DNA of 64,000 nt from Caulobacter sp. CCUG 60055 (GTDB taxonomy: Bacteria; Pseudomonadota; Alphaproteobacteria; Caulobacterales; Caulobacteraceae), in the NCBI RefSeq assembly GCF_022750545.1, contig NZ_PUIC01000004.1, positions 124,001 through 188,000 of the forward strand. The letters are read 5' to 3'. Positions within the stretch are counted from its first letter, which is position 1. Each line of letters opens with the position of its first letter. Position numbers and translations under genes: made by a program. The notes under the pieces were generated by a model that was not told the DNA's origin, did not search any database, and saw nothing but the letters and a program-made list of their open reading frames with translations. Below are positions 11,520 through 20,277 of the stretch, in pieces.

Positions 11520-11653
11520 GACTCACGGGTCGAACGGAGTCCTGTCACGGCCTCGCGCGGAGCGTTCACAGCCTGTGGAAGAATCCAACGAATCCAATGC
11601 GAAATTTGGTTAACCGGGAGTCTTGTCTGCGATTCGCAAATCACCCTAGATTC
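11520..11653. promoter_or_regulatory. Cluster of seven GANTC (CcrM) sites before ctrA
   Basis: GANTC occurs at 11520, 11537, 11581, 11590, 11618, 11631 and 11649, seven times in 134 bp, whereas a random 256 bp would hold about one. In Caulobacter, methylation of a GANTC site in the ctrA P1 promoter by CcrM delays ctrA transcription until the replication fork has passed, with GcrA as activator. The 378-bp fliI-ctrA gap contains no gene and is otherwise AT-rich promoter DNA. Confidence 0.8.
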
Positions 11654-11672
11654 GCAAACGAAGCGTTCACGA

Positions 11673-11686
11673 TTAACCAAGTTTAA
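11673..11686. promoter_or_regulatory. CtrA-type box in the ctrA promoter
   Basis: TTAACCAAGTTTAA holds two TTAA half-sites separated by 6 bp; the usual CtrA box is TTAA-N7-TTAA. A further TTAACC lies at 11610. The location about 90 bp before the ctrA start fits the autoregulated P2 promoter known in Caulobacter. Confidence 0.6.
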
Positions 11687-11774
11687 AGCTCCTCGTCGCC
11701 AATGTGGCGGGAAGCCTGTGCGGAGCGGTCTTAATCTCCGCCTTTCGACACCGCCTTCGCGCGGGGAGGGACTG

Positions 11775-12476
11775 ATGCGCGTACTGTTGATCGAGGATGA
11801 CAGCGCCACAGCGCAAAGCATCGAATTGATGCTGAAGTCCGAGGGCTTTAATGTTTACACCACTGATCTTGGTGAAGAGGGCGTCGACCTCGGTAAGATC
11901 TATGATTACGATCTGATCCTGCTCGACCTCAATCTGCCCGACATGTCGGGAATGGACGTGCTGCGCACTCTGCGCGTCGCCAAGATCAATACGCCGATCA
12001 TGATCCTCTCGGGCACGGCCGAGATCGACACCAAGGTGAAGACCTTCACCGGCGGCGCCGACGACTACATGACCAAGCCGTTCCACAAGGACGAACTGGT
12101 CGCCCGCATCCACGCCGTGGTCCGCCGCTCCAAGGGCCACGCCCAGTCGGTGATCAAGACCGGCGACATCACCGTCAATCTGGACGCCAAGACGGTCGAG
12201 GTGAACGGCATCCGCGTGCACCTGACCGGCAAGGAATACCAGATGCTGGAGCTGCTCTCCCTGCGCAAGGGCACGACCCTGACCAAGGAGATGTTCCTCA
12301 ACCATCTCTACGGCGGCATGGACGAGCCCGAGCTGAAGATCATCGACGTCTTCATCTGCAAGCTGCGCAAGAAGCTGGCCGCCGCCACGCACGGCAAGCA
12401 TCACATCGAAACCGTCTGGGGCCGGGGCTACGTGCTGCGCGACCCGCAGGAAGGCCTGGACGCCGCCGTCGCCTGA
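11775..12476 (+). CDS. ctrA: Cell-cycle response regulator CtrA
   Basis: A 233-residue OmpR-type response regulator, nearly the size of Caulobacter CtrA (231). The receiver has the acidic pocket (Glu7, Asp8, Asp9), phospho-acceptor Asp51 ([15 protein letters not shown]) and Lys in [16 protein letters not shown]. The C-terminal winged helix includes [17 protein letters not shown] and [13 protein letters not shown]. The C-terminus ends in AVA, like the Ala-Ala degron used for ClpXP proteolysis. The ATG at 11775 follows GGGGAGGG and was preferred to an upstream in-frame start inside the promoter. Confidence 0.97.
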   Translation: MRVLLIEDDSATAQSIELMLKSEGFNVYTTDLGEEGVDLGKIYDYDLILLDLNLPDMSGMDVLRTLRVAKINTPIMILSGTAEIDTKVKTFTGGADDYMTKPFHKDELVARIHAVVRRSKGHAQSVIKTGDITVNLDAKTVEVNGIRVHLTGKEYQMLELLSLRKGTTLTKEMFLNHLYGGMDEPELKIIDVFICKLRKKLAAATHGKHHIETVWGRGYVLRDPQEGLDAAVA

Positions 12477-12501
12477 CGCGGGGCGACGCCGCGACGTTTC
12501 G

Positions 12502-12535
12502 AACGCCCGCCCTCGCCGGCGGGCGTTTCGCTTTT
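12502..12535 (+). terminator. Rho-independent terminator of ctrA
   Basis: A 10-bp stem, AACGCCCGCC / GGCGGGCGTT, with a 6-nt loop, is followed by TCGCTTTT. It begins 26 nt after the ctrA stop. Confidence 0.8.
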
Positions 12536-12600
12536 GGACGCCCGCCCTTGCCGCCGTCGCCGTTGTCCCCGACAGTTCGGAAAATGCGGGGGAAGGCGTC

Positions 12601-14400
12601 ATGCGGGGCTTCATCGGACTGATCGTGGTGGTCGCGTTCGGCGGCGCGCTCGCCTGGTCGGCGGCGCGCACGCCGCCCCCCGCGCCGGCCTCGTCGCCGG
12701 CCACGGCCTTCTCGGCCGAGCGGGCCATGGCCGACGTGCGGCGGATCGCCGCCGCGCCGCGCCCGAACGGCTCGCCCGCCGCCGCCGAGGTTCGCGACTA
12801 TCTGACCGGCAGGCTGGCCGGCCTCGGCCTGCAGACCTCGATCCAGCGCGAGGAGATCATGACGCCCGGCCGGCGTGGCGGCCCGCCGCGCGCCGTGACG
12901 GTCGAGAACGTCGTCGGCGTGCTGCCCGGGCGCTCGCCGCTGGCGCCGGCCCTGCTGGTCATGAGCCACTACGACAGCGTGCCCGGCTCTCCCGGCGCGG
13001 CCGACGACGGGGCCGGCGTGGCCTCGGCCCTCGAGATCGTGCGCGCCATCAAGGCCCAGGGCGTTCCCGAGCGGGACGTCATCGTGCTGATGACCGACGG
13101 CGAGGAGAAGGGCCTGTGCGGCGCGGTGGCCTTCTTCGGCCGCAGCCCCCTGGCCCGCCGCGTCGGCTTCGTGGTCAACATGGAGGCGCGCGGCGGCGGC
13201 GGCCGCGCCGCCATGTTCGAGACCGGCCGGACGTCCGGCGCGGTGATCGGCGCCTTCGCCGCCAGTGCGATCCATCCGAGCAGCAACTCGCTGGCCAGCT
13301 ACATCTACAGCGTCATGCCCAACGACACCGATTTCAGCGTGTCCAAGGGCCAGGGCCTGCCCGGCCTGAACTACGCCTTCATCGGACGCCCCGGCCAGTA
13401 TCACACCCCGTCGGCGACGCCGGACGCGCTGGAGCAGGGCGCCTTGCAGAGCCTCGGCGAGCAGGGGCTGGCCGGCGCGCGCATCGCCGCCTTCGCCGAC
13501 GCCCTGCCGCCGCCCGCCCCGGACCCGGTGTGGTTCGATCTGTTCGGCGGCCCGGTGATCGCCTATCCGGGCTGGGCCGGGTGGCTGATCCTCGCCGCTT
13601 CGGCCGGGCTGATCGTCGTCGCCGGCGTCGCCCTCGGCCGGCGGAGCGCCTGGCGCTGGACCGACGCGGCGCGCGGCGCGGGCCTGGCGCTCTACCTGCT
13701 CCTGGTCGGGGCCCTCGCCCTGCAGGCCGCGCCGCGCCTGGCCGGGGGCGGGCGCAGCTACGCCTCGTTGCGCCCCCTGCTCGACCGCTTCGACCGCTAC
13801 GAGGCCGCCCTCGGCTTGATCCTGTTCGGCGTCGCCCTGGCGACGACCTGGGCGTTGAGGAAGGGCCGCGCCCGCCGGCTCGCCGCCCTCGCCCCCTTGC
13901 CGCTGCTCGCGCTCGGCATGATCGCCGGGGTTCAATGGCCGATGATCGTCATCGCCGCCCTCGCCGCCGGGCTCGGCCTGGCGGTCTTCGGCGCGCGGCC
14001 CGACCGCGACGGCGCCTGGACCGGCGCGCTGGCGCTGGGCTGGCTGCTCGCGGCGGCCAGCCAGATGGCGGCGCCGCAGACCAGCTTCTTCCTGCAATGG
14101 CCGGTCCTTGCCGGCGCGGCGGGCCTCGCCGCGCTGGTCCTGCGGCCCGGCGCTCTCGGCCTCGGGATCGCCGGGATCGCCGCCGTCCTCGTCTTCGCCT
14201 GGGCCGCCGGGCTCGGCCACTTCGCCGCCCTCGGCGTCGGCGCCGCCACCCCGCAGGCGGTGGCGATCGGCGGCCTGCTGGCGATTTTCGGGGTCTGGCC
14301 CTTCCTGTGGCGGGCGTCGGAGGCTAGACCGGCCCCGGCGCTGAGCGCCGCGGCGGCCGTCGCGGGCGCGGCGGCGCTGATTTCGATCCCGTTGATCTGA
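12601..14400 (+). CDS. M28-family metallopeptidase with C-terminal membrane domain
   Basis: A 599-residue protein. An N-terminal signal anchor (residues 5-22) leads into an M28 aminopeptidase-like domain with zinc ligands in SHYDSVPG (His123, Asp125), the AADDGAGV loop and TDGEEKGL (Glu168/169). From about residue 320 the chain has some seven or eight hydrophobic spans. This matches membrane-tethered M28 peptidases whose peptidase domain faces the periplasm. The substrate is unknown. It is followed 10 nt later by arsC, possibly as an operon. Confidence 0.85.
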   Translation: MRGFIGLIVVVAFGGALAWSAARTPPPAPASSPATAFSAERAMADVRRIAAAPRPNGSPAAAEVRDYLTGRLAGLGLQTSIQREEIMTPGRRGGPPRAVTVENVVGVLPGRSPLAPALLVMSHYDSVPGSPGAADDGAGVASALEIVRAIKAQGVPERDVIVLMTDGEEKGLCGAVAFFGRSPLARRVGFVVNMEARGGGGRAAMFETGRTSGAVIGAFAASAIHPSSNSLASYIYSVMPNDTDFSVSKGQGLPGLNYAFIGRPGQYHTPSATPDALEQGALQSLGEQGLAGARIAAFADALPPPAPDPVWFDLFGGPVIAYPGWAGWLILAASAGLIVVAGVALGRRSAWRWTDAARGAGLALYLLLVGALALQAAPRLAGGGRSYASLRPLLDRFDRYEAALGLILFGVALATTWALRKGRARRLAALAPLPLLALGMIAGVQWPMIVIAALAAGLGLAVFGARPDRDGAWTGALALGWLLAAASQMAAPQTSFFLQWPVLAGAAGLAALVLRPGALGLGIAGIAAVLVFAWAAGLGHFAALGVGAATPQAVAIGGLLAIFGVWPFLWRASEARPAPALSAAAAVAGAAALISIPLI

Positions 14401-14410
14401 GCGACCGGCC

Positions 14411-14788
14411 ATGAGCGACTTTCCCGTCACCATCCACCACAACCCGAACTGCGGCACGTCGCGCAACGTCCTGGCCGCCATCCGCGAGGCCGGTCACGAG
14501 CCCCGGGTGGTCGAATACCTCAAGACCGGCTGGACGCGTCCGGCGCTGGAGACCCTGCTCGCCAGGATGGGCGCCCGCCCGCGCGACATCCTGCGTCTGC
14601 GCGGAACGCCGGCCGAGGAGCTCGGCCTCGCCGATCCGGCCGTCGGCGACGACCGCATTTTCGAGGCGATGGTCGCCCACCCGATCCTGGTCGAGCGCCC
14701 GATCGTCGAGACGCCGCTGGGCGTCGCCCTGTGCCGCCCGGCCGACAAAGTCGCCGCCCTGCTCGACCAGGGGATGAACCGGGGCTGA
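14411..14788 (+). CDS. arsC: Arsenate reductase (ArsC, glutaredoxin-dependent type)
   Basis: A 125-residue thioredoxin-fold protein with the catalytic Cys in HHNPNCGTSRNVL (near residue 14). The family's conserved Arg residues are seen in ILRLRGTPAEELGL, and LVERPIVE lies near residues 95-102. ArsC reduces arsenate to arsenite with glutathione and glutaredoxin. No arsenite exporter or ArsR-type arsenic sensor is adjacent, so a role in arsenic resistance is likely but depends on genes elsewhere. Confidence 0.88.
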   Translation: MSDFPVTIHHNPNCGTSRNVLAAIREAGHEPRVVEYLKTGWTRPALETLLARMGARPRDILRLRGTPAEELGLADPAVGDDRIFEAMVAHPILVERPIVETPLGVALCRPADKVAALLDQGMNRG

Positions 14789-14815
14789 AAATCGCCTCGC
14801 CCCGCACACGAAGGC

Positions 14816-14930
14816 GTGACAATTTCGTCACTTCTGGTAAATTTTGCTTGCACTCGATCCGGAGGCTCGGCCATAGCTCGGCCACCTCAAATCTTAGTCG
14901 CAGGCACGCTAAGCCTCTGTATTGCTTAGC
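14816..14930. promoter_or_regulatory. Promoter region with two inverted repeats before the M23 gene
   Basis: The 172-bp gap is AT-rich at its start. GTGAC-N6-GTCAC lies at 14816-14831, and GCTAAGC-N9-GCTTAGC at 14908-14930, about 30 bp before the M23 start. The first resembles a regulator-binding palindrome; the second could be an operator or a 5'-leader hairpin. No regulator can be assigned. Confidence 0.4.
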
Positions 14931-14960
14931 CGTCGGCATCGTCAGCGTTTCGGGGGAACG

Positions 14961-16367
14961 ATGCAGTCTTTTGATCCGCGCCGACCGGCGTTCCGAATCA
15001 CGCCGCGCCTGTTCGTCGCCGTCGCCGGCCTGGCGGCCTTGGCGGCGGGCTGGCGCCTGACGGCCACCGAGGGCCAGAGACACGGCGGGCAGGCGCCCAA
15101 GCCGCTGGACGCGGCGGCCTTCGCCGCCCTGCAGAACAAGGCCTTCACCCAGGCCGAGGCCCAGCCCGGCTTCACCCGTCCCGAGAACATCCACGTCGAG
15201 GTGCGCTCCGGCGAGACGCTGGAATCGGCCGTGCGGCGCACCGGGATCGCCGCCGACGAGGCCAAGCAGGTGGTCTCGACCCTGGCCCAGGCCTTCGACA
15301 CCGTGAACATCAAGGCCGGCCTCGCGTTCAACGCCGCCATCGCCCGCCCGCGCGACCAGCGTGGCCCCGTCCGGCTGGTCGGCCTGTCGATGCGCACCGG
15401 CCCCGCCACCGCCATCACCGTCTCGCGCACCTTCGACGGCGCGCTGAAGCTGCGGGAGATGGAGGAGAAGATCCGCGAGGAGACCACGGTGGCCCAGGGC
15501 GAGCTGGAAGGCTCGCTCTATGAAAGCGCCACCGCCGCCGGCGCCACGCCGCAGCTGACGGCCCAGGTGGTCAAGCTGTTCTCGCACAAGCTCGACTTCA
15601 GCCGCGACATCCACAGCGGCGACCAGTTCAAGATGGTGTTCGACCGCAAGGTCACCGAGAGCGGCCGCACCATCGAGACGGGCGAACTGCTCTACGCCGA
15701 GATCGGCGCCAAGGGCCAGACCACCCGCTTCTACCGCTTCAAGGGCGGCGACCAGTCCGAAGCCCAGTATTTCGACGAGTTCGGCAAGAACATCCGCGGC
15801 TTCCTGCTGCGCACCCCGGTGGACAGCGCCCGCGTCACCTCCGGCTTCGGCATGCGCTTCCATCCGCTGCTCGGCTACAACCGCATGCACAAGGGCGTCG
15901 ATTTCGGCGTGCCGATCGGCACGCCGGTGTTCGCCGCCGGCGACGGCGTGGTCGAGCAGGCCCAGTGGTCGAGCGGCTATGGCCGGTGGGTGAAGATCAA
16001 GCACAACGGCGGCTTCGAGACCGGCTACGGCCACCTGTCCGGCTGGGCCGTCAAGCCGGGCCAGCATGTCCGCCAGGGCCAGGTGATCGCCTATACCGGC
16101 AACACCGGCCAGTCGACCGGCCCGCACCTGCACTACGAGGTGATGATCAAAGGCGACAAGGTCGACCCCAAGAGCGCCAAGGTGCCGCAGGGCACGGTGC
16201 TGGCCGGCCGCGACCTGGCCGCCTTCAAGGCCGAGAAGACGCGCATCGACACCCTGATCGCCCGCAACGCCTCCGAGGGCGATCGCCTGGCCAAGGCCGA
16301 CGTGGCCAAGGCGTCCCAGGTCGCCGACCTGCGTCCGAGCCAGGGCATCGGCCGCACCGGCCGCTAG
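14961..16367 (+). CDS. M23-family (LytM-type) peptidoglycan endopeptidase
   Basis: A 468-residue protein with an N-terminal membrane anchor (RLFVAVAGLAALAAGW, near residues 14-30), a long helical and LysM/OapA-like middle, and a C-terminal LytM domain. The zinc motif is intact: HPLLGYNRMHKGVDFG supplies His and Asp, and GPHLHYEV the HxH pair. Such enzymes cut peptide cross-links in the cell wall during growth or division. The ATG at 14961 follows CGGGGGAA and excludes 13 upstream residues of an alternative start. Confidence 0.88.
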   Translation: MQSFDPRRPAFRITPRLFVAVAGLAALAAGWRLTATEGQRHGGQAPKPLDAAAFAALQNKAFTQAEAQPGFTRPENIHVEVRSGETLESAVRRTGIAADEAKQVVSTLAQAFDTVNIKAGLAFNAAIARPRDQRGPVRLVGLSMRTGPATAITVSRTFDGALKLREMEEKIREETTVAQGELEGSLYESATAAGATPQLTAQVVKLFSHKLDFSRDIHSGDQFKMVFDRKVTESGRTIETGELLYAEIGAKGQTTRFYRFKGGDQSEAQYFDEFGKNIRGFLLRTPVDSARVTSGFGMRFHPLLGYNRMHKGVDFGVPIGTPVFAAGDGVVEQAQWSSGYGRWVKIKHNGGFETGYGHLSGWAVKPGQHVRQGQVIAYTGNTGQSTGPHLHYEVMIKGDKVDPKSAKVPQGTVLAGRDLAAFKAEKTRIDTLIARNASEGDRLAKADVAKASQVADLRPSQGIGRTGR

Positions 16368-16475
16368 GCGGCCGCCTGGCGGCCCTGGGGCCAAGCTGGA
16401 ACTTCCCGAGATCCCGCCGGGTCAGCGCCTCGCCGGCGGTTCGCGCGCCTAGGAAAGCGCTGTCAGCCGCCCGGC

Positions 16476-17501
16476 TCAGGCCGGAGGCGGCGCCGTCGAT
16501 TCCCGGACGATGAGATCGAAGTCGAGCAGGCGGCTGGCCGGCCCCCCGGCCTCGTCGCGACGACCGGCCTCGCCCGAGATCAGCAGCTCGGCGGCTGCGG
16601 CGGCCATCTCCATGATCGGCTGGCGGATGGTGGTCAGCTGCGGCCAGACCACCCGCGCGCCCGGCGTGTCGTCGAACCCCGCCACCGACACGTCCCCCGG
16701 GATCGACACGCCCAGGCGGTAGGCCACCGCCGTCACCCCCAGCGCCATGTCGTCGTTGGAGGCGAACACGGCGGTGGGGCGGTCGGGGCCGGCCAGCAGG
16801 CTCTCGGCCGCCTCGAAACCCGAGCGGAACGAGAACTGTCCCTGACGGACGTGCTCGGGCCGGAACGCCCGCCCGCCGTCGGCCAGGGCCTGGCGATAGC
16901 CCTCGTAGCGCAGGTGCGCCGCCCCGTGGTCGGGAGGGCCGATGATGAAGCCGACGCTCTCGTGCCCCAGGCCGAGCAGGTAGGCGGTCATCTCGTAGGC
17001 GGCCCGGCGGTCGTCCATGTGCACGTAGGCGGCGCGGTCCGGAGCCTTGTCGGGCGCGATGCGGACATAGGCCGCGCCGGCGCGGTCGAGGGCGTCGAGG
17101 ATGGCGACGTTGTCGCACACCGGCGGCGTCAGGATCAGCCCGTCGACATTGAGCGTGTCGAGCATCGGCTCGATCACCGCGCCGACGTCGCCCGCCGCCG
17201 AATCGATCGGCTCGACGATCAGGTGGTATCCGGCCTGACGGCACCGGGTCACGGCGCCCATCTGCACGTCGGCGACATAGGCCGGGCTCGGGTTGTCGAA
17301 CAGCAGCCCGATCAGGTACGAGCGCGAACCGGCCAGGCTGCGGGCCGAGACGTTCGGCCGATAGCGCAGCGCCTCGGCGGCGGCCAGGACCTTGGCGCGG
17401 GTCTGCTCGCGCACGTTCGGCTCGAAATTGAGCACCCTGGAGACGGTCTTGATCGACACGCCGGCCTGGCGAGCGACGTCGATAATGGTTGCGGAACTCA
17501 C
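16476..17501 (-). CDS. LacI-family sugar regulator
   Basis: A 341-residue repressor starting with GTG. The DNA-binding helix-turn-helix is IIDVARQAGVSIKTVSRVLN, followed by the hinge YRPNVSARSLAGSRSYLIG, and the rest is a periplasmic-binding-protein-like effector domain. It lies 87 nt downstream of the sugar transporter start-to-stop unit on the same strand. The perfect palindromes at 18993 and 20222 in front of the transporter and glucokinase genes are its likely operators. Confidence 0.9.
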   Translation of the reverse strand: MSSATIIDVARQAGVSIKTVSRVLNFEPNVREQTRAKVLAAAEALRYRPNVSARSLAGSRSYLIGLLFDNPSPAYVADVQMGAVTRCRQAGYHLIVEPIDSAAGDVGAVIEPMLDTLNVDGLILTPPVCDNVAILDALDRAGAAYVRIAPDKAPDRAAYVHMDDRRAAYEMTAYLLGLGHESVGFIIGPPDHGAAHLRYEGYRQALADGGRAFRPEHVRQGQFSFRSGFEAAESLLAGPDRPTAVFASNDDMALGVTAVAYRLGVSIPGDVSVAGFDDTPGARVVWPQLTTIRQPIMEMAAAAAELLISGEAGRRDEAGGPASRLLDFDLIVRESTAPPPA

Positions 17502-17587
17502 AGATCAGCCATCGCGCCTGGGTTGATGATGGTCCTGCCGGGACGAGGCGAGCCTAACGGCCCGCCTCGCAAAGATAAACGCGGCCC

Positions 17588-18910
17588 TCAACCCCCGGGC
17601 GTCGCCGCATCGAGGGGATAGCGCCTGTCGAGCACGCCGCTGCGGGTCAGCAGGCCGTAGGCGCAGATCCACCCATAGCACAGGATCGGCGCGGTCAGGG
17701 CCAGCGCCAGGCCGAAATGGTCGGCCAGCGCGCCGGTGATCAGCGGCACGACCGCCCCGCCGACGATGGCCATGCACAGAAGGCCCGAGCCCTGCGGGGT
17801 CTCCTCGCCCAGGCCCTCGATGGCCAGGGCGAAGATGGTGGGGAACATGATCGAGTTGAACAGGCCGACGCCGATCAGGGTGGCGGCGGCCACGACGCCC
17901 GCGGTGTTGGCCGAGACCGCCGCCATCAGGGCCGCGCCGACGGCGCAGGCGCACAGCACCGCCCCCGGCTTGACGAAGCGCAGGGCCGCCGAGCCGATCA
18001 GCCGCCCGACCATGGCCCCGCCCCAGTAGAAGCTGACCAGATGGCCGGCCGAGACCGCGTCGAGGCCCAGAACGCCCTTCTGCATCAGGTAGTTGATCAT
18101 CAGGCTGCCGATCGACACCTCGGCGCCGACATAGAGGAAGATCGACAGCACCCCGAGCGCCAGGCGCGGACGCCGCAGCAGGGTGAAGGCGGGACGGCTC
18201 TGCTCGGCCGGCGCCGGCGCGGCGGCCGAGCGGCGGGCGATCCAGAAGATCACCGCCAGGACGATCAGGCCGGCGGCGATGCCGAGGAACGGCAGCTGCA
18301 CGGCGTGGGCCTCGGTGCGGCGGAAGACGGCCAGGGCTTCGGCCGAGATCGTCTTCGGGTCGGGCGCGACGGCGACGCCGCCGGCCAGGATCAGCGCCGA
18401 GCCGACCCACGGACCGACGAAGGTGCCGAGGGAGTTGAAGAACTGCGCGAAGGTCAGGCGGCTGTGCGACTTGGCCGGATCGCCCAGGGTGGCCATCAGC
18501 GGATTGGCGGCGACCTGCAGGATGGTGATGCCCGAGGCCATCACGAACAGCGCGGCCAGGAAACCGGGATAGACCCCCAGCGCGGCGGCCGGCGAGAACA
18601 GCAGGCAGCCGACCGCCATGATGCACAGGCCCGCCACCAGGCCGCGGATGTAGCCGATGCGGTTGATCAGCATGCTGGCCGGCGTCGACATCACCAGATA
18701 GGCCAGGAAGAAGCAGAACTGGGTGAGCATCACCTCGGCGTAGCTGAGGGCGAACAACCCCTTCAGCTTGGGGATCAGGGTGTCGATCAGCACCGTGGCG
18801 AAGCCCCAGGCGAAGAACAGCACCGTCACCAGAGGCGCCATCCAGCCCGCCGACCTGCCCGCGCCCGCGCCGTCGACCGACCGCGAGGCGGCCGCGCCCG
18901 AATATTCCAT
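17588..18910 (-). CDS. Sugar/proton symporter of the FucP (FGHS) MFS family
   Basis: A 440-residue, 12-span major facilitator. The opening LFFAWGFATVLIDTLIPKLK and the FAQFFNSLGTFVGPWVGSALI segment are typical of the fucose/glucose/galactose/N-acetylglucosamine permeases. It sits between a LacI regulator and glucokinase, so the substrate is probably glucose or another hexose that is phosphorylated after entry. The exact sugar cannot be read from sequence. Confidence 0.85.
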   Translation of the reverse strand: MEYSGAAASRSVDGAGAGRSAGWMAPLVTVLFFAWGFATVLIDTLIPKLKGLFALSYAEVMLTQFCFFLAYLVMSTPASMLINRIGYIRGLVAGLCIMAVGCLLFSPAAALGVYPGFLAALFVMASGITILQVAANPLMATLGDPAKSHSRLTFAQFFNSLGTFVGPWVGSALILAGGVAVAPDPKTISAEALAVFRRTEAHAVQLPFLGIAAGLIVLAVIFWIARRSAAAPAPAEQSRPAFTLLRRPRLALGVLSIFLYVGAEVSIGSLMINYLMQKGVLGLDAVSAGHLVSFYWGGAMVGRLIGSAALRFVKPGAVLCACAVGAALMAAVSANTAGVVAAATLIGVGLFNSIMFPTIFALAIEGLGEETPQGSGLLCMAIVGGAVVPLITGALADHFGLALALTAPILCYGWICAYGLLTRSGVLDRRYPLDAATPGG

Positions 18911-18992
18911 GCCGTTTCCTTCCTTGGCGCTCTGGCCCTGGCGCTTTAGCCACGACGCCTTGGCGCGCTCTTTCAGGTTAGGCTAAAGCTAA

Positions 18993-19006
18993 TGACAACG
19001 TTGTCA
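18993..19006. promoter_or_regulatory. LacI-type operator before the sugar transporter
   Basis: TGACAACGTTGTCA is a perfect 14-bp palindrome centred on CG, the form bound by LacI-family regulators. It is 83 bp upstream of the transporter start and recurs before glucokinase at 20222. Confidence 0.75.
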
Positions 19007-19016
19007 ACCATCGCGG

Positions 19017-20039
19017 TCAGCCAGCCCGCGCCAGGGCGTGCAGAACCCGCGCCGCGCCGCTCAGCGCCACGTGCGGCCGGGTGATGACCCAGGTGGGGAT
19101 CGCCTCCAGATAGGGCACGAAACGGCCCTTGGCCTCGAACCGCCGGCGGAACGGTCCCGGCTCCAGGATGTCGATCAGGTGGGCGACGACGCCGCCGGTG
19201 ATGAACACCCCGCCCTTGGCCCCGTAGGTCAGGGCCAGGTCGCCGGCGACGCAGCCCAGGATGGCGCAGAAGCGGTCGAGGGTGCGCCGGCAGTCCTGGT
19301 CCCCGGCCAGGCCGAGGCGGGTGATCTCCGCCGGATCGACGCGCACGTCCTGGCGGCCGTCGACCGCCGCCAGGGCCTCGTGCAGGTTGGCCAGGCCCGG
19401 CCCGGAGAGGATGCGCTCCAGCGACACCCGCCCGAACCGCCCGCGCAGGAAGCGCAATACCTCGGTCTCGACGTCGTCGTTGGGGGCGAAGGCGGCGTGG
19501 CCGCCCTCGGTCGCCATCGGCGTGGCGCCGTGCTCGTCGCGCGCCAGGGCCGACACGCCGAAACCGGTGCCCGCCCCCAGCACGGCGAGGTTCTGGTTCG
19601 GCTCGGGGTTCCGCAGGCCGCCGATCGGGCGGGCGTCGGCCTCGCCCAGGGTCGGCGCGGCGACCGCCAGGGCGGCGAAATCGTTGATCAGCTTGGCCTG
19701 GCCGAACCCGAGGGCGCGCAGGTCGCGCTCCGAGAACCGCCAGCTCATATTGGTGAAGGCGATGGCCCCGTCGACCACCGGACCGGCCACCGCCAGGACC
19801 ACGTGCGTCGGCATGCGCCCAGGCGACCGCTGTTCGAGATAGGCGGCGACGGCGTCGTGGACATTGGGAAAATCGCGGCAGGCGAAGCTCTGCGCCTCGA
19901 ACACCTGATCGTCCGGCTTGGACAGATCGGTCAGGGCGAATCGGGCGTTGGTGCCGCCGATGTCGCCGACCAGACCCAGTCCGGCGTCCTGGCGCGGGGC
20001 GCCGGCGATCGGTTTGCTGACTGCGTGCGCTTGGCTCAC
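19017..20039 (-). CDS. glk: Glucokinase
   Basis: A 340-residue sugar kinase with the ATP phosphate loop LVGDIGGTNARFAL near the N-terminus, the second loop LGAGTGFGVSAL, and a catalytic-region motif NDFAALAVAAP, all typical of bacterial Glk. It makes glucose 6-phosphate for the Entner-Doudoroff route. GTG at 20039 was chosen because GGGAGAA lies 8 nt before it; a GTG five codons upstream is possible. It lies upstream of the transporter on the same strand, and each gene has its own operator. Confidence 0.92.
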   Translation of the reverse strand: MSQAHAVSKPIAGAPRQDAGLGLVGDIGGTNARFALTDLSKPDDQVFEAQSFACRDFPNVHDAVAAYLEQRSPGRMPTHVVLAVAGPVVDGAIAFTNMSWRFSERDLRALGFGQAKLINDFAALAVAAPTLGEADARPIGGLRNPEPNQNLAVLGAGTGFGVSALARDEHGATPMATEGGHAAFAPNDDVETEVLRFLRGRFGRVSLERILSGPGLANLHEALAAVDGRQDVRVDPAEITRLGLAGDQDCRRTLDRFCAILGCVAGDLALTYGAKGGVFITGGVVAHLIDILEPGPFRRRFEAKGRFVPYLEAIPTWVITRPHVALSGAARVLHALARAG

Positions 20040-20221
20040 GCCGGGTTCTCCCACGCCCCCGACGCCAACGCGGTCGGCAGGGTCGGCGTTCCGTCCCCCC
20101 GCCCTTCCCCCGACGACGGGAACGCCCCGGACGGGCGGGCGCGGCGGACTGCGCCGCCGTTACGATGCGAATGTGTGGCCATGATTGTTGAGCGGCCTCC
20201 CTGTCCTCCAGCTAGCGCACA

Positions 20222-20237
20222 ATGACAACGTTGTCAT
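20222..20237. promoter_or_regulatory. LacI-type operator before glk
   Basis: ATGACAACGTTGTCAT, a perfect 16-bp palindrome, contains the same 14-bp core as the site at 18993. It lies about 180 bp upstream of the glk start, between glk and hutC. Confidence 0.75.
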
Positions 20238-20277
20238 CATCCCTGGCCGCGAAAACGCACGCGCCGCCGCTTCGACC

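Noticed and set aside
14411-14788. Possible arsenic-resistance operon around arsC
   Set aside because: The neighbours are two peptidases; no arsB, acr3 or arsenic-type ArsR is adjacent. The ArsR at 8279 is 6 kb away and paired with an AHSA1 gene.
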